Assembly: GCA_963665975.1 (NCBI GenBank)
Contig: OY762508.1
Coordinates: forward strand, 1,798,001 to 1,862,000
DNA from: G963665975 sp963665975
GTDB lineage: Bacteria; Bacteroidota; Rhodothermia; Rhodothermales; Bin80
Length of the DNA: 64,000 nucleotides
Direction of reading: 5' to 3'
The notes under the pieces were generated by a model. The model worked only from the letters and a program-made list of their open reading frames with translations, made no database searches and was not told where the DNA came from. Positions within the stretch are counted from its first letter, which is position 1. Every line of letters starts with the position of its first letter. This document shows, piece by piece, positions 25,628 through 36,009 of this stretch. A program made the translations under genes and the position numbers.

Positions 25628-26340
25628 ATGTCCGTTGGAAAGAAAGTACGCGGTTTCTGGATCAGTTCCCAACAGGAGCTTTCTCCCCGCATGGACGAGG
25701 TGCTTGGTCCTGTGACCGGGCGCTACAAGAAGCTTTTGTTGGCCCTGGAGATGGTGACTGTCGAGCGCCTTCTGCCCAGCGTTCCGGATCGCATGCCGGG
25801 GCGTCCGCTGAAGCATCGCGCCACGCTTGCACGGGCGTTTCTGGCCAAGATGGTGTTCGATATTTCGACGACAACGGCGTTGGTGGAACGGCTGCGTTCG
25901 GATCCGACGCTTCGGCGTCTGTGTGGGTGGGAATGGTTGCGCGATGTGCCAAGCGAGGCGACGTTTTCCCGTGCTTTCAAGGAATTTGCGGAGGCCGATC
26001 TGCCGACTCGCCTGCACGCGGCGTTGATAGAAGAGGGGTACACGGAGCAGTTGGTAGGGCATATTTCGCGTGATGCAACGGCAATAGAGGCACGAGAGAA
26101 GTCTGCGCCAAAGGAAAAGAAGCCGGAGCGCCCGAAGCGCAAACGGGGGCGTCCTCGCAAGGGGGAGGAGCGTCCTAAGCAACCGAGTCGACTGGATCTT
26201 CAGCGTACGATGCACCTGGAGGAGATGCTGGCGGAGTTGCCAAAGCCGTGTACGGTGGGTGTTAAGCGCAATGCGAAGGGGTACAAGCAATCATGGGTGG
26301 GGTACAAGCTGCACATGGGAGCGTCAGGCAAACTGACGAT
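25628..26340 (+). pseudogene. DDE transposase, 3'-truncated (IS5/IS1182-like)
   Basis: Translation should start at ATG 25628, six bases after GGAGG. The product has an N-terminal helical domain (TLARAFLAKMVFD, ERLRSDPTLRRLCGWE, DVPSEATFSRAFKEFA), a first catalytic Asp in HISRDATAIEAREK, a Pro/Lys/Arg linker and GYKQSWVGYKLHM. Then the sequence passes into a group II intron fragment, and the second Asp and the Glu are absent. It is therefore inactive. A related fragment lies at 23394-23640. Confidence 0.75.
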
Positions 26341-26913
26341 AGTACAGCGGGTGAAAGTCTCGCGTTACAAAGGTCTAACCAACCATGGATCTCCGCGAGC
26401 CGTGCGTAGACACTCGTGAGGGTGGCAGCGAAGCGTCGGTAGCGGTGTGCGCGGCTAGGGCTAATGAGCATCGAAAGAGTTGAAATCTGGGATGCAGAGG
26501 TTCTCCATCTGACCGAATGCAACACCTGGTACTCCGCGTTGGTGAGGGGGAACAGGATCCCACGGTGTCTAAGAACCCAGGGACGTGCATACGTACTACG
26601 TCGGGACCTGAGAGATCTTCATTTCGCCTTGCTGTCGTGCAAGGCCCAAAGGAAAGGAGGCAACTCCAAAGCCGGAGACATACGATATGAAGAAGTCAGA
26701 TGGCGCCATACGAGCTATGAACGCTGCGAACAAAGGGAAACTATCCCCGGCGGAGTGGCGGGAGCAAAGGGCGCCAGCCAAGGGGAAATCGGAACATCCG
26801 CACACGCACCAGGCGCAGGATTGGGCGCGCGTGTCACAGGGGATCGACCGGTTACGGCAATTCGTGAAACGGAAACCGAAGGAGCGTCTCACAACGCTAC
26901 TGCACCACATCAA
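26341..26913 (+). mobile_element. Group II intron fragment with RT N-terminus
   Basis: From GGGTGAAAGTC near 26350 the sequence parallels the intron leader at 478-806, and from ATG 26687 it encodes the same N-terminal block (AQDWARVSQGIDRLRQFVKR, then LTTLLHHIN). It lacks the 5' GTGTGCG signature and everything after about 26913. It is a dead, double-ended fragment lying inside or against the truncated transposase. Confidence 0.7.
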
Positions 26914-27023
26914 TGATGGATGACCTATATTTTCGGAGGGAAACGACGAAAAGGGGGTGATCCCTCACATAGTCCAGAACAATGGCACCAATGCATGCCG
27001 CCTGATTCTATGCCACCACCAAA

Positions 27024-27300
27024 CGCTAGGGTAGTTTTGCAATAGCCGTCATTGGATAAAAAATGAAGCCCGGGTGGCAGACGGTTGGATCCAGTGATGC
27101 CTGTAGAATGCCCGTCGAGTCGAACAGAACGATTTACCTGCCTTTTGATCAACCACAAGCACGCGTCCTGTCGGATCCACATCCAAGTGGTCGATCCCTG
27201 CTATCAGCAACGCATCCGGAAAAAGCTGGATCGTCTCCGCCTCCTTGAAGAATTTGAGATCAAGAGGCGCAGTCTGTGCTCCTACATGTGGAGTCAGATA
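27024..27300 (-). pseudogene. 6-bladed beta-propeller fragment
   Basis: One minus-strand frame encodes LKFFKEAETIQLFPDALL and AGIDHLDVDPTGRVLVVDQ, an N-terminal propeller blade. A second frame continues with LFDSTGILQASLDPTVCHPG. A frameshift near 27150 separates them, and the rest of the gene is missing. The sequence differs from the five complete propellers, so it is a third subfamily. Confidence 0.6.
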
Positions 27301-27499
27301 GCACTCATTGAAAAAGCACCTACAAGGCCAAAATAGCCAAGTTTCTTTGCCATCGCGATCACTCGTAGTATCCTCCCTCAGGGTCGAAACAGTAACGCTC
27401 CATGAAGGAGCATGGTCCTCTGCGCCAATAGGATGTGAGACACCAATGCTCACTAGCGGAGTAACAAGCCGAGGCTGTCGAGCGAGCCTTCGGTGATTG

Positions 27500-27590
27500 G
27501 ACTCCGACTGAGACAAAGGTCGGTGTGGTCTTGGAGGCGCTCTGGGAAGAGCACACCGTGTGCCACCTTATTGTGGCACATAGGGTAGGG
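27500..27590 (+). pseudogene. IS3-family OrfA N-terminal remnant
   Basis: The frame reads TKVGVVLEALWEEHTVCHL, matching the start of IS3 OrfA helix-turn-helix proteins (KVALEALREE...). Nothing else of the element remains here. A sister fragment lies at 31945-32030. Confidence 0.55.
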
Positions 27591-27635
27591 CGTCTGCGAC
27601 AGTGAGGCCATGCACCCTGCCTGTGCCCTGCCCCG

Positions 27636-28898
27636 CTAGCGCGGAAATGCGGATTCGGTCTCATAGACCAACACCTGCGGAAACGGGAATGTGCGTGCAG
27701 CATAAATTCGATTCCCCCGGACCTCTTGGATGGGTGGAAACCTGTCTCCAACATACATCCCGTCGCCAGACTTCAAGGCAATGACGTACGTGCTTATCCG
27801 GTCATAAGGCAGGCGCGCTTTTCTGCTCTTAGGCGTCATATGCTTGGTCTGGACAATTGCGTAGCTGCCGGATACTGCTACAATGTTGGCCACGATATCG
27901 TACGCTATATCGTCGTCCTCATATCTCACCTCTGATGCGCCGTATGAAACAACGCCAAGAGAACTAAAGTCGGCAAGCATGGAAGTCCAACGGCGCTCGC
28001 CATCCTTTGCGTACCCGTGTATTACGGGCATCCAGCCAAACATATACAGGAGGCTTTCGGCGCCTCTGCCGCAAGCTATTGGACCATGAGACAAGCCTTG
28101 CGCAAGGAAGGGAACATTAGACTTATAGAGGCTACCGAATGATCGGACATGTTCGCCGCTAGTGGTGTACACATGGACATAGCTGTCTTTCTCCTCAGCC
28201 CACGCTCCCGCCAGGTAGAGCAAACTACCGTCAATACACATGTCCTTGGGCGGATACGCCAACGTGATCGTCGATTCCAGCGAAACGGTTGTGTCAAGCA
28301 ATGCAAAAATGCTGACTCTTAGTTTGGCGTCCATAACAATGACGCGGTCGCTGCTGTCAATTCCAATGGCCTCCGGGAACTCGAATTCTCCAGGACCTGC
28401 GCCAGGTCCGCCGATGGACTGGATGTAGCTTCCGTCGCTGCTGAACAGAATTACCTTCTTCTGCTGGTAGTCCAGCACAAAAATGTCGCCACTCCCATTT
28501 ACTGCCACATCTTCTATCTTGCCAAACATATCGTGGACCGCTCCGTCGCGCACTCCGATTTTCAAGACCTCCTCAGCACCGGAGAACCATCCGACAGCTT
28601 CCTGAAGGCCGCGATCCTCTGTATTAACTGATTCCGAACCTATGTATCCTGCCAAATCATCCCGTGATGGAATATTCTCCTCTGTGGGATGGTAGACCCG
28701 CTGTACAGACGCACTATTCCGGCTAGTTGCCTCGGCACTGGCGACGAATAGCAGAGAAACCACAACTACCTGGCAGGCGCTCGACAGGCAACGCGGGCAC
28801 TCAGTGCCTGCCCGACGGAGCCGGGGATAGATGCCACCAAGGCCTGAGAAAAGGCTTGAGACGTGTCGCTGGATGGCAGTACGAGCTAAAGTTGTCAT
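27636..28898 (-). CDS. 6-bladed beta-propeller secreted protein (subfamily B)
   Basis: A 420-residue protein with an N-terminal hydrophobic segment (VVVVSLLFVASAEA) as signal or anchor, then VYHPTEENIPSRDDL. Related sequence (HPTxENIP) precedes the propeller in the genes at 34956 and 38117. Blades include IEDVAVNGSGDIFVLDYQ and SIGGPGAGPGEF. The last strand reads TFPFPQVLVYE. It is secreted, of unknown ligand, and stands alone on the minus strand. Confidence 0.8.
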   Translation of the reverse strand: MTTLARTAIQRHVSSLFSGLGGIYPRLRRAGTECPRCLSSACQVVVVSLLFVASAEATSRNSASVQRVYHPTEENIPSRDDLAGYIGSESVNTEDRGLQEAVGWFSGAEEVLKIGVRDGAVHDMFGKIEDVAVNGSGDIFVLDYQQKKVILFSSDGSYIQSIGGPGAGPGEFEFPEAIGIDSSDRVIVMDAKLRVSIFALLDTTVSLESTITLAYPPKDMCIDGSLLYLAGAWAEEKDSYVHVYTTSGEHVRSFGSLYKSNVPFLAQGLSHGPIACGRGAESLLYMFGWMPVIHGYAKDGERRWTSMLADFSSLGVVSYGASEVRYEDDDIAYDIVANIVAVSGSYAIVQTKHMTPKSRKARLPYDRISTYVIALKSGDGMYVGDRFPPIQEVRGNRIYAARTFPFPQVLVYETESAFPR

Positions 28899-28910
28899 CG
28901 AAAATCTCTA

Positions 28911-29066
28911 GGTCTTGTTTAGCTTGTGGCTCTTGCAACTCACTCCTTTTGGCCGGGGTAGCTCAAAGTGATAGTCAATGCCAGCCTTCTTCCATTTCCC
29001 CGGCTCCTTCTTCTTACTGCGCCAACCGGAGGTGCACGTCCACCCATCGGCACAGGCAAAACTCAT
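28911..29066 (-). CDS. Possible small Cys-containing protein upstream of a propeller gene
   Basis: A 51-codon frame from ATG 29066 starts MSFACADGWTCTSGW and continues with a basic Lys-rich middle; the frame is open further upstream to about 29190 without ATG. It ends 12 bases before the propeller gene on the same strand. Three cysteines are present. I recognise no family. It could be the end of a lost gene or a chance frame. Confidence 0.25.
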
Positions 29067-29334
29067 CTTTTTTTTGGCAGCTAGCAGACGTAATTCTTCG
29101 GCCTGAGGTTCCCTGCTACCGGCGCGAATCCCTGCGCGCTTCTTTCTCAGCCGGAAGGGACTTTGTGCAGCTGGCGCAACCTCCGACGGCTATTTGGTAA
29201 GATAGGGGAGGTATCACACGAGCTATATCGATGGCACGTGAAGCAGAACGAACTGATTGGCGACATTTAATAACAACGACAACGTTGACTATAAATAGCG
29301 GGACCTGAGGTCGTCTTGTGCGTGGATCGTCGGT

Positions 29335-30728
29335 TTGTTCGGTCAGTCCACAATCGAGATGGTGCAGGATGCGCAGGTCCTGCTTCTACGCAGGTTGGTA
29401 TTGAAGAAGGGAGAGCCCCTCACGACAGCAGTGGCGAAGGCCGGAATGTGCGAGACTACCGCGCGACTACGTGCGGTTGGGCAAGCTGCCAAGCGAGACG
29501 AAGAAGCCGCACACGTGGCGTACGCGCAAGGATCCGTTTACTGACGTTTGGGAGGAGGTCAAGGCGCTTTTTGGCGAGCTGCAGCGCCGGCATCCGGACA
29601 CGTTCCAGCCGGGTCAATTGCGCACGCTGCACTGGCGGTCACGCAGTGGAGAGCCACGGAAGGCCCGGCGAAGGACGTATTTCTTGCCAAGGAGTCTGAA
29701 CCGGGAGACCGAGCCCAATCGGACTGTACGTGCATGAACGAGCTGGGCGTGACAATCCAGGGGGCGCCATTTCCGCATTTGTTGTACCACTGTGTGCTGC
29801 CGTATTCCAATTGGGAGACGGGTACCGTCTGCCGATCGGAGAGCTTCGAGGCGCTTTCGGAGGGCCTGCAGCAGGCCCTTCACGCCTGTGGAGGCGTGCC
29901 GAGGCTGCACCGGACGGACTCCCTGAGCGCTACAGTACGCAAGCTGCAGCGTGGCGGCGGCGAGGCCTTTACGGATCGCTACCAGGCCTTGATGCGCCAC
30001 TGCGGCATGGAAGCGCGGCATACGCAGGTGCGGAGTCCGCACGAGAACGGAAACGTAGAGCAGCGGCACTACCGGCTGAAGCTGGCCATAAGAACCAACT
30101 CATCCTGCGCGGAAGCAATGACTTTGAGAGCCGGCAGGCCCATGAGGCTTTCCTCGAGCAGCTGTTTGCGCAGCTGAATGCGCCGCGCAAGGAGCGCCTC
30201 GAGCAGGAGCGGGCCTCTCTGGGGCCGCTTCCGGAGAGCCCACTGGAAAGCTAAAAGGCGATGCGCGTGCAGGTATCGAAGGGTAGCACGCTACGGGTGC
30301 AGAACAACAGCTATTCGGTGCCGAGCCGACTTATCGGCGAACAGGTCGACATCCGTCTCTTCGGCGAGGCTGTCGAGGTGCGGTTCGGGCAGCGTCTCAT
30401 GGAGCGCATGCCGCAGCTGCATGGAAGAAGCAAGCACCGGATCGAGGAACGGCATGTGATCGACTCGCTGGTGCGCAAACCGGGTGCGTTTGCCCACTAC
30501 CGGTACCGGGCCGATCTCTTTCCCACCCACCGGTTCCGGATGGCCTATGACGCGTTGCGTCGGGCGCACAAAGCGCCTCTGAAGGCCGACAAGGCGTATC
30601 TGCGTGTGCTGCACCTGGCAGCCAAAGAGAGCGAAGCGGGCGTAGAGCCCGCCGTCAGCGTGCTGCTGGAGGGCAAAGAGAGCCTTACGGCAGAGGCCGT
30701 AGAGGCGCTGTTGGATCGGACGCTGTAA
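29335..30728 (+). pseudogene. istA: IS21-family IstA transposase, frameshifted
   Basis: Pieces in different frames together make an IstA: the N-terminus MVQDAQVLLLRRLVLKKGEP, then KLPSETKKPHTWRTRKDPF, then the integrase core with AQSDCTCMNELGV and RHTQVRSPHENGNVEQRH, then EQLFAQLNAPRKERL, and a C-terminal domain from 30261. At least three frameshifts and a stop at 30254 break it. The istB partner follows, as in intact IS21. Confidence 0.75.
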
Positions 30729-30948
30729 GTTCCGAATCATTTGGTAGCGCCTCCTGTGGTGGATCTGAGCACGAACGACGACCTTCTGGAGCCATCGACG
30801 ACGGATTCGCTTACGACGACTGCAGTGCGAAGAAGACGTTCTCGGCAGCAGAACTGGAGCGGTCCCTGCAGGCAGGGCTCAAGGAGCTCCGTATGCCAGC
30901 GATACGTGCTTACTTCAGGAAGAAGGCCTCACGGCGCGCCGTGAGGCC

Positions 30949-31632
30949 ATGAGCCTTGAGCGCTTTCTGCTGGAGCTGGTGGAACAGGAGCAGCAGGAGC
31001 GCCACAGCAACCGCATCCAGCGTTGGCTGCGTGCGTCTCGGCTGCCGCTGGAGAAGACGCTGGACACGTTCGATCGTGGCCGGTTGCCCCTGCGGATAGA
31101 TCACCACCTGCGTGTGCTCCTGGAGGAAGGCTTCCTGGACCGCAAGGAGAACGTTCCGGCCTTCGGCCCTCCCGGCAGCGGCAAGACGCACCTGGTGTGT
31201 GCACTGGGCCGGGAGCTGATCTTTCAGCGGCGTCGCGTGATCTATTACAACTGCAGCACACTGGTGCAGGAGCTGCTATAGGCCAAACAGCAGCTGCGCC
31301 TGCCCAAGCTCCTGAAGCGGCTCGCGCGCTTTGAGGCGCTCATTATCGACGACATCGGTTACGTGCAGCACAGCCGCCAGGAGATGGGGGTGCTGTTCCT
31401 GCTGCTGTCGCAGCGCTACGAGCGGGGCAGCGAGTTGCTTACGAGCAATCTGGCCTTCAGCCAATGGGAGTGCATCTTCAAGGACCCGATGACGACGGCC
31501 GCAGCCATAGACCGTTTGGTACACCACAGCGTGATTCTGGAGCCGAACGTGCCCAACTACCGTCTCGAGACCTCCAAGCCGCGCCAAGAGGCCCAGAGTA
31601 AAGCCAAGGCCGTGGGTGAAGCTGCGCCGTGA
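30949..31632 (+). pseudogene. istB: IS21-family IstB helper ATPase with internal stop
   Basis: The frame encodes an N-terminal helical region, Walker A GPPGSGKTHL, and then a TAG at 31279-31281. The same frame continues with RFEALIIDDIGYVQ (Walker B) and a normal C-terminus to 31632. Apart from that one stop the gene looks whole, so decay is recent or the stop is read through. Terminal repeats of the element were not resolved. Confidence 0.75.
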
Positions 31633-31944
31633 GTAGGCAGCGTCCGCGGTCCTGTCCTGCCCTGGGACGGGGCCCCAGAACTTACAGGAAGGCGCGAGGT
31701 GAGCGCCGGGCGTTAGTTCGGGACATTTGGCAAGCGCGGGCATCCGTGCCAATGTCGATGCAAGAACCCTTTTTGGCAGGATAAAGACTCCTCAGGCGGC
31801 GATTCCGCGGCCTTATCCGTACAACTGTCCGTCCGGAGGCGGCCTACTGGATTAACCTGTCACGTCCGCCGTCACGCACTGCGGAATAGGGCCGAAAAAA
31901 TCAGTCCGACCTCGAGCTTCGAGGCTTTGGTGCTAGGAATCTGA

Positions 31945-32030
31945 CTGCGACCAAGGTTAGTATGGTCTTGGAAGCGCTCAGGGAATAGCACACCGGGAAC
32001 CATATTGCGGAAAAGCACCATGGTGAGTTT
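31945..32030 (+). pseudogene. IS3-family OrfA N-terminal remnant
   Basis: The frame reads TKVSMVLEALRE, a stop, then HTGNHIAEKH, parallel to 27500-27590 and to IS3 OrfA starts. It is a dead fragment. Confidence 0.55.
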
Positions 32031-32081
32031 AAATAGTCTTATCTGGTCTGCGACAATTTAAGGCACTAGTTGTTAGAGAAC

Positions 32082-32230
32082 TTAGGCGGGACGCGTCTCC
32101 AGGGCCAGCCGGGCATGGATGTATCTACCGCTGGTCGCCAGCGACCCATGCCCGATGAATTCCTTAACCTCGTAGGCAGGAGCTCCGTGATCCAGTGCCG
32201 GGGATGAAGCTAGCTGAGGGCATGACTCGG
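32082..32230 (-). pseudogene. Tyrosine recombinase C-terminal remnant
   Basis: The minus-strand frame ends LDHGAPAYEVKEFIGHG, SLATSGRYIHARLALETR and a stop. The GH...T..RY.H pattern is the C-terminal catalytic box of tyrosine integrases, with its nucleophilic Tyr. The upstream part is decayed. A second copy lies at 36010-36160. Confidence 0.6.
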
Positions 32231-32600
32231 GGCTGACGGTGCTCAATCCTTTCTCCCGATATGTTATTGTCGGAAAGAGTCTAAACCCCGAAAAACGGCA
32301 GTGAATGGCCGGCAGGGCGCCCCGCCTGTACGCTCAGCTCGGCGCCTTGCAACCGGTAAACACTCTGTCGCTGGACGGCAATAACAAACGTCGTTCATCA
32401 CTTGTATCGAGTATATATGATCCTCGGATACGCAGTGTTGGTCAGGTGAGGGCAAAGCAATGGACAATTGATAGTTACGTGTGGCTGCATCGTATACATC
32501 AAATGCAGATCGATCACGTACGAGAACATAAAACCTGTCTCAATTCCTAATGGCACAGAGGGCTGCGGGCCACCCGCGCGGCGAAACGTACCACAAACCC
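32231..32600. other. Gap without recognisable gene
   Basis: Only short frames without family resemblance. The bases near 32240-32290 still resemble the region at 36170-36220, so they belong to the decayed integrase repeat. Confidence 0.35.
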
Positions 32601-32607
32601 ATGCACG

Positions 32608-33762
32608 CTATTCCTGTACTTCAAAGATTTCAAGGGTAAGCCCATCGGCGCTGCTGGTGGCGTATGCCCGTCCCGCGGCAATGACCTCCAATCTCACGGA
32701 TGATGGGAGGGTTACCTGACCACGAATTCGGCTTTCTGTGTCCAGAATCAACCACGAAGAGGTGTCGGCTTCGTAATCTGCTGGTGTAAGCCTGACCCAG
32801 ATGCGACCCTCGTCGTCAACGATAAAGGATGAGTATGCTGGCTTGGCCTTTGGGGTGAAGGGCCGGAGCCTCTGTGCTCTGTCGCTGGAGAAATCTTCCA
32901 GATACTCTTCAAGCTCGGCTGACAACACGGGAATCGCCTCCAGTTCGTGAGTGATGGAGCCTATGGGCACGCCGCTGGCTGTTGTAATCGCTACGTCAAC
33001 AGATGCACTTAGACCAGAATAAACATGCCCGCCCGGCCCAAGGTGAATGAGCGGTACGGGTCTAAATGGAATGGCTGATACCGTGAAGCCATTTTCAGTT
33101 CCCGCAACTAACCAACTTTTGCCAGGCAGTCGCACCAGTGGATTCTGAACACGCAGTCCTGGCCAGTTTACGTGTCTTGCGTAGACATAGAGGTCCGTTA
33201 GACCTGTCCCGTCTTCTAAACCTGGGTTCTCAACCCATGTAAAGAGGAATCCCGTGTCTAGTACGCCGACGAACTGATCCGGCAGACTTCCCATCGAGTC
33301 TCCCGGCACCTTAAAACCATAGGCGAGTCTGTGTCCTGTCGGTTCAATGGCTGAAATGCGGTCGACTCGAGAATCAAACGCATAAAGCGTATCGCTAGGG
33401 CCTATCCGAATTGTGCTGAGTCTCGCGAATTCGCCTGGTCCTTCCCCTTTCTGACCAATCTCATCAATTAGCTTTCCCTGTGCGGTAAAGACGTAGATAA
33501 CGGAGGCCTGTCTATCACCGACGTATATCCTCCCTGTGCTATTGACCGCAACCAATCCGCCAATACTGCCAAAAAGGACTCCGTCCCCACTTGTTTCACT
33601 ACCAATTGTGAGTGCTGGAACGAGTATTGGTTGGGGTATGGATTCTGGATTGGAAGCCCTCTCTGCATGCTTTGAGCATGCTGCCATCAGCGTGCACAAG
33701 AGGATACCAATGGTAAGCCTGAACAAGCCCTTGGTATACAACTGGCATCGGTACAGTCTCAT
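32608..33762 (-). CDS. 6-bladed beta-propeller lipoprotein (subfamily A)
   Basis: About 384 residues from ATG 33762; a GTG at 33780 is possible. The lipobox is LMAACSKH. Repeats include VLFGSIGGLVAVNSTGRIYVGD and EIGQKGEGPGEF, and the final blade is FIVDDEGRIWVRLT. The layout is the same as 23912-25075 and the two are clear paralogues. It is probably surface or periplasmic with unknown ligand. It is complete but embedded among decayed mobile elements. Confidence 0.8.
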   Translation of the reverse strand: MRLYRCQLYTKGLFRLTIGILLCTLMAACSKHAERASNPESIPQPILVPALTIGSETSGDGVLFGSIGGLVAVNSTGRIYVGDRQASVIYVFTAQGKLIDEIGQKGEGPGEFARLSTIRIGPSDTLYAFDSRVDRISAIEPTGHRLAYGFKVPGDSMGSLPDQFVGVLDTGFLFTWVENPGLEDGTGLTDLYVYARHVNWPGLRVQNPLVRLPGKSWLVAGTENGFTVSAIPFRPVPLIHLGPGGHVYSGLSASVDVAITTASGVPIGSITHELEAIPVLSAELEEYLEDFSSDRAQRLRPFTPKAKPAYSSFIVDDEGRIWVRLTPADYEADTSSWLILDTESRIRGQVTLPSSVRLEVIAAGRAYATSSADGLTLEIFEVQE

Positions 33763-33784
33763 GGGTGAACAGAAACTCACGGTT

Positions 33785-34440
33785 TCGGAACGCCTGGTCA
33801 GTGATTTTGCCCGTTATCGTATCCAGTTGGACTTTCTGGACCTAGAGCTTGCTTTCGAAGCTATGGATGAGGTTGATGGAGACCATCTATTTCTTCGATA
33901 AGCTGCGAGAACACATGCGCAACTTGACCTCGAACGCTGGCGCAGGCCAGGATGTCGTAACGCTGTGCCGAACCACTTGACAGGTTTGGCTGCTGCGCGG
34001 GCGTCTGGAGCGCTGGCAGGTTTTCGGGTCCAGTACCAGCCATAGCGCTTCTACGGTGCGTACACGTACACCGGTTCCAATCGCGCCGACCAGATCATCG
34101 CCTCCTATGGCACCAATCGCATGCCCGCTCATTCTGCGGCATGATGGATCTCTCGGGGACACAGACATCGCTACATCGTGTCATAACACCCGTATGGCGC
34201 CGTACAGGGCTGTTTCGCATTTTCCGGCCAAACTGGGGCACCATTCGACATTTTCGGAAATATCTTCGGCTCGATATACGGGAGCAAGTGACCGGTAAGG
34301 CACCCTGCACGCTGCCTTGATATCCACGTACAATAAAAGGTGGAATTGCCTCAAGACCGCCGCAGATCGTGCCCGATTGCATTCAGTTACGGTCCAAGGC
34401 ACTTCCGGAGCCCGTTTCCTGATAACCTAGGGAATCACGC
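33785..34440. other. Gap with decayed sequence
   Basis: A frame at 33785-33900 (FARYRIQLDFLDLELAFEAM) looks once-coding but I do not recognise it. The rest shows no family. Given the IstB tail that follows, this may be eroded IS21 sequence. Confidence 0.3.
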
Positions 34441-34464
34441 GAATTACCTGCACGCAGCAGGAAG

Positions 34465-34685
34465 ATCTCCGTGCAGCTCTTGATGATCGACGCCAGAAAC
34501 GGTCGACGATCGCGACCAGCCAACTGTCCGCCGCGCACTGGCATGAAACCATGGCAAACCCTACACTGACCGATGCCATTCTCGATCGGATCGTTCACAA
34601 CGCGCGCCACATCACGCTTCAAGGCGAATCAATGCGAAGGCAAATGGCGCAACTGTCCGGACTGCCGCTTCAATCCGACCCGTAA
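34465..34685 (+). pseudogene. IstB C-terminal remnant of a second IS21 element
   Basis: The frame reads EDLRAALDDRRQKRSTIATS, then HWHETMANPTLTDAILDRI, VHNARHITLQGESMRR and a stop at 34685, the characteristic end of IstB. It differs from the IstB at 30949-31632, so it comes from a different IS21 element. The Walker motifs are missing. Confidence 0.65.
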
Positions 34686-34955
34686 TAGCGTTGGCTGCAA
34701 CCACCCGATCACACGCCTTAAACCCAGCGCTCACGCACTGCACACAAACGAGCGGCACAAATCTGAATACGTGGGGAATTTCATCTGACTAAGACTGTGT
34801 GGCAACGTAGCCGGGATACTCCAGAAAATGAGCCGAATCCGTACCACATCAGGTAACTGATCATGAAAGCAACACATTGGTTTTTTTGACTTTTCGCGGG
34901 GCTGTTTCTGTCCTCTCCCGCCCTAGCTAACGCGCACGGAATACAGCGTCGTATC

Positions 34956-35993
34956 GTGGAGCTGCATCCAACGCCGGAAAACATTCCAGAGGTGACCGAT
35001 CCGACCTTTATCCTGCATGAGGACCCTGAGCTCGCCTTCATGAGCGAGGCCAGTCATGAGAAGATTGTCATCGGGGTGGCGGACGGGGAGTACTACGAAA
35101 TGTTTGGCATTGTCACTGACCTTGCATTCCCTGGTGACGGAACCGTACTTGGTTTGGATTACGGAAGCAGCGAGGTTCGCGTATTCGACTATGGTGGAGC
35201 CCTGCTGTCGTCGTTTGGCCGGCCCGGAGAGGGTCCGGGAGAATTTCGAAATAGGCCATTCAAGATCTCCGTCGCCGACCAGGGGCAAACGGTCTTCGTA
35301 CTAGAGGAATATGGTCGATCTGTGGTGGCTTTTGACCGCCAAGACGATTCCACCTACATACCAAAGGCACACTTCCGTACAGGATTGCTCGCCCACGATG
35401 GTTGCACGATGAATGGACACTTCTGGGTGTATGGGATTGATCCAGAGTACGAGGGCGTACTGCACAAGTTCACCTATGACGGCAAGCGTGTGGCTTCATT
35501 CTTAGAGTACTACCAGTCTCCACGCGAAGAGATGTCGCGACACATGTCCCGAATGGGTCTACTTGCTTGCAGCGAGGCGCACGGTATAGTTGTTCTGAAT
35601 CGGGTCTGGGCGCCCGTGGTAACCGGCTACAGGGAGAATGGCGAGGTAGCGTGGCACGTGAAGTTTGCCAGCTTTGATCCGACCTACTTCGCAGAATATG
35701 AGGGTGGAGACTGGGGATTCAATCCCTTAAAACCAGGCCAGCGCCGGCTTGAGACCATTTTCACCGATCCGGCGGGGAACCTGTATGTACAGTACGTAAC
35801 TTGGGAAGGGCGAGACATCATCGATAGAAGCCCATATTCCGGGCCCTTGTTCAAGATAGATGTGCGGACGGGACTGGGAATGTATCTGGGGAGTGCACCG
35901 AGCGTAGAGGGAATCGACTCCGGCTACGGATTCTCGGTTACCAACAATCCATTCCCGCAAGTTGTCATACACAAGCCCAAAGCAGGGGGTTGA
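34956..35993 (+). CDS. 6-bladed beta-propeller protein (subfamily B), signal peptide broken by TGA
   Basis: The open frame (345 codons from GTG 34956) starts ELHPTPENIPEVTDP and contains GIVTDLAFPGDGTVLGLDYG and SFGRPGEGPGEF, so it is a full subfamily B propeller. Upstream in the same frame, ATG 34863 gives MKATHWFF, then a TGA at 34887, then LFAGLFLSSPALANAHG. That is a good signal peptide interrupted by one stop. As written, the protein either lacks export or is not made. The last strand NPFPQVVIH is intact. Confidence 0.75.
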   Translation: MELHPTPENIPEVTDPTFILHEDPELAFMSEASHEKIVIGVADGEYYEMFGIVTDLAFPGDGTVLGLDYGSSEVRVFDYGGALLSSFGRPGEGPGEFRNRPFKISVADQGQTVFVLEEYGRSVVAFDRQDDSTYIPKAHFRTGLLAHDGCTMNGHFWVYGIDPEYEGVLHKFTYDGKRVASFLEYYQSPREEMSRHMSRMGLLACSEAHGIVVLNRVWAPVVTGYRENGEVAWHVKFASFDPTYFAEYEGGDWGFNPLKPGQRRLETIFTDPAGNLYVQYVTWEGRDIIDRSPYSGPLFKIDVRTGLGMYLGSAPSVEGIDSGYGFSVTNNPFPQVVIHKPKAGG

Positions 35994-36009
35994 TTCATAA
36001 ATAGAGGAG

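Noticed and set aside
27600..27650. Terminator for the propeller at 27636-28898
   Set aside because: No stem-loop with a T-run could be formed convincingly after the stop.
34887..34889. TGA as a selenocysteine codon in the propeller signal peptide
   Set aside because: A selenocysteine inside a signal peptide is implausible and no SECIS-like hairpin follows. A nonsense change is simpler.
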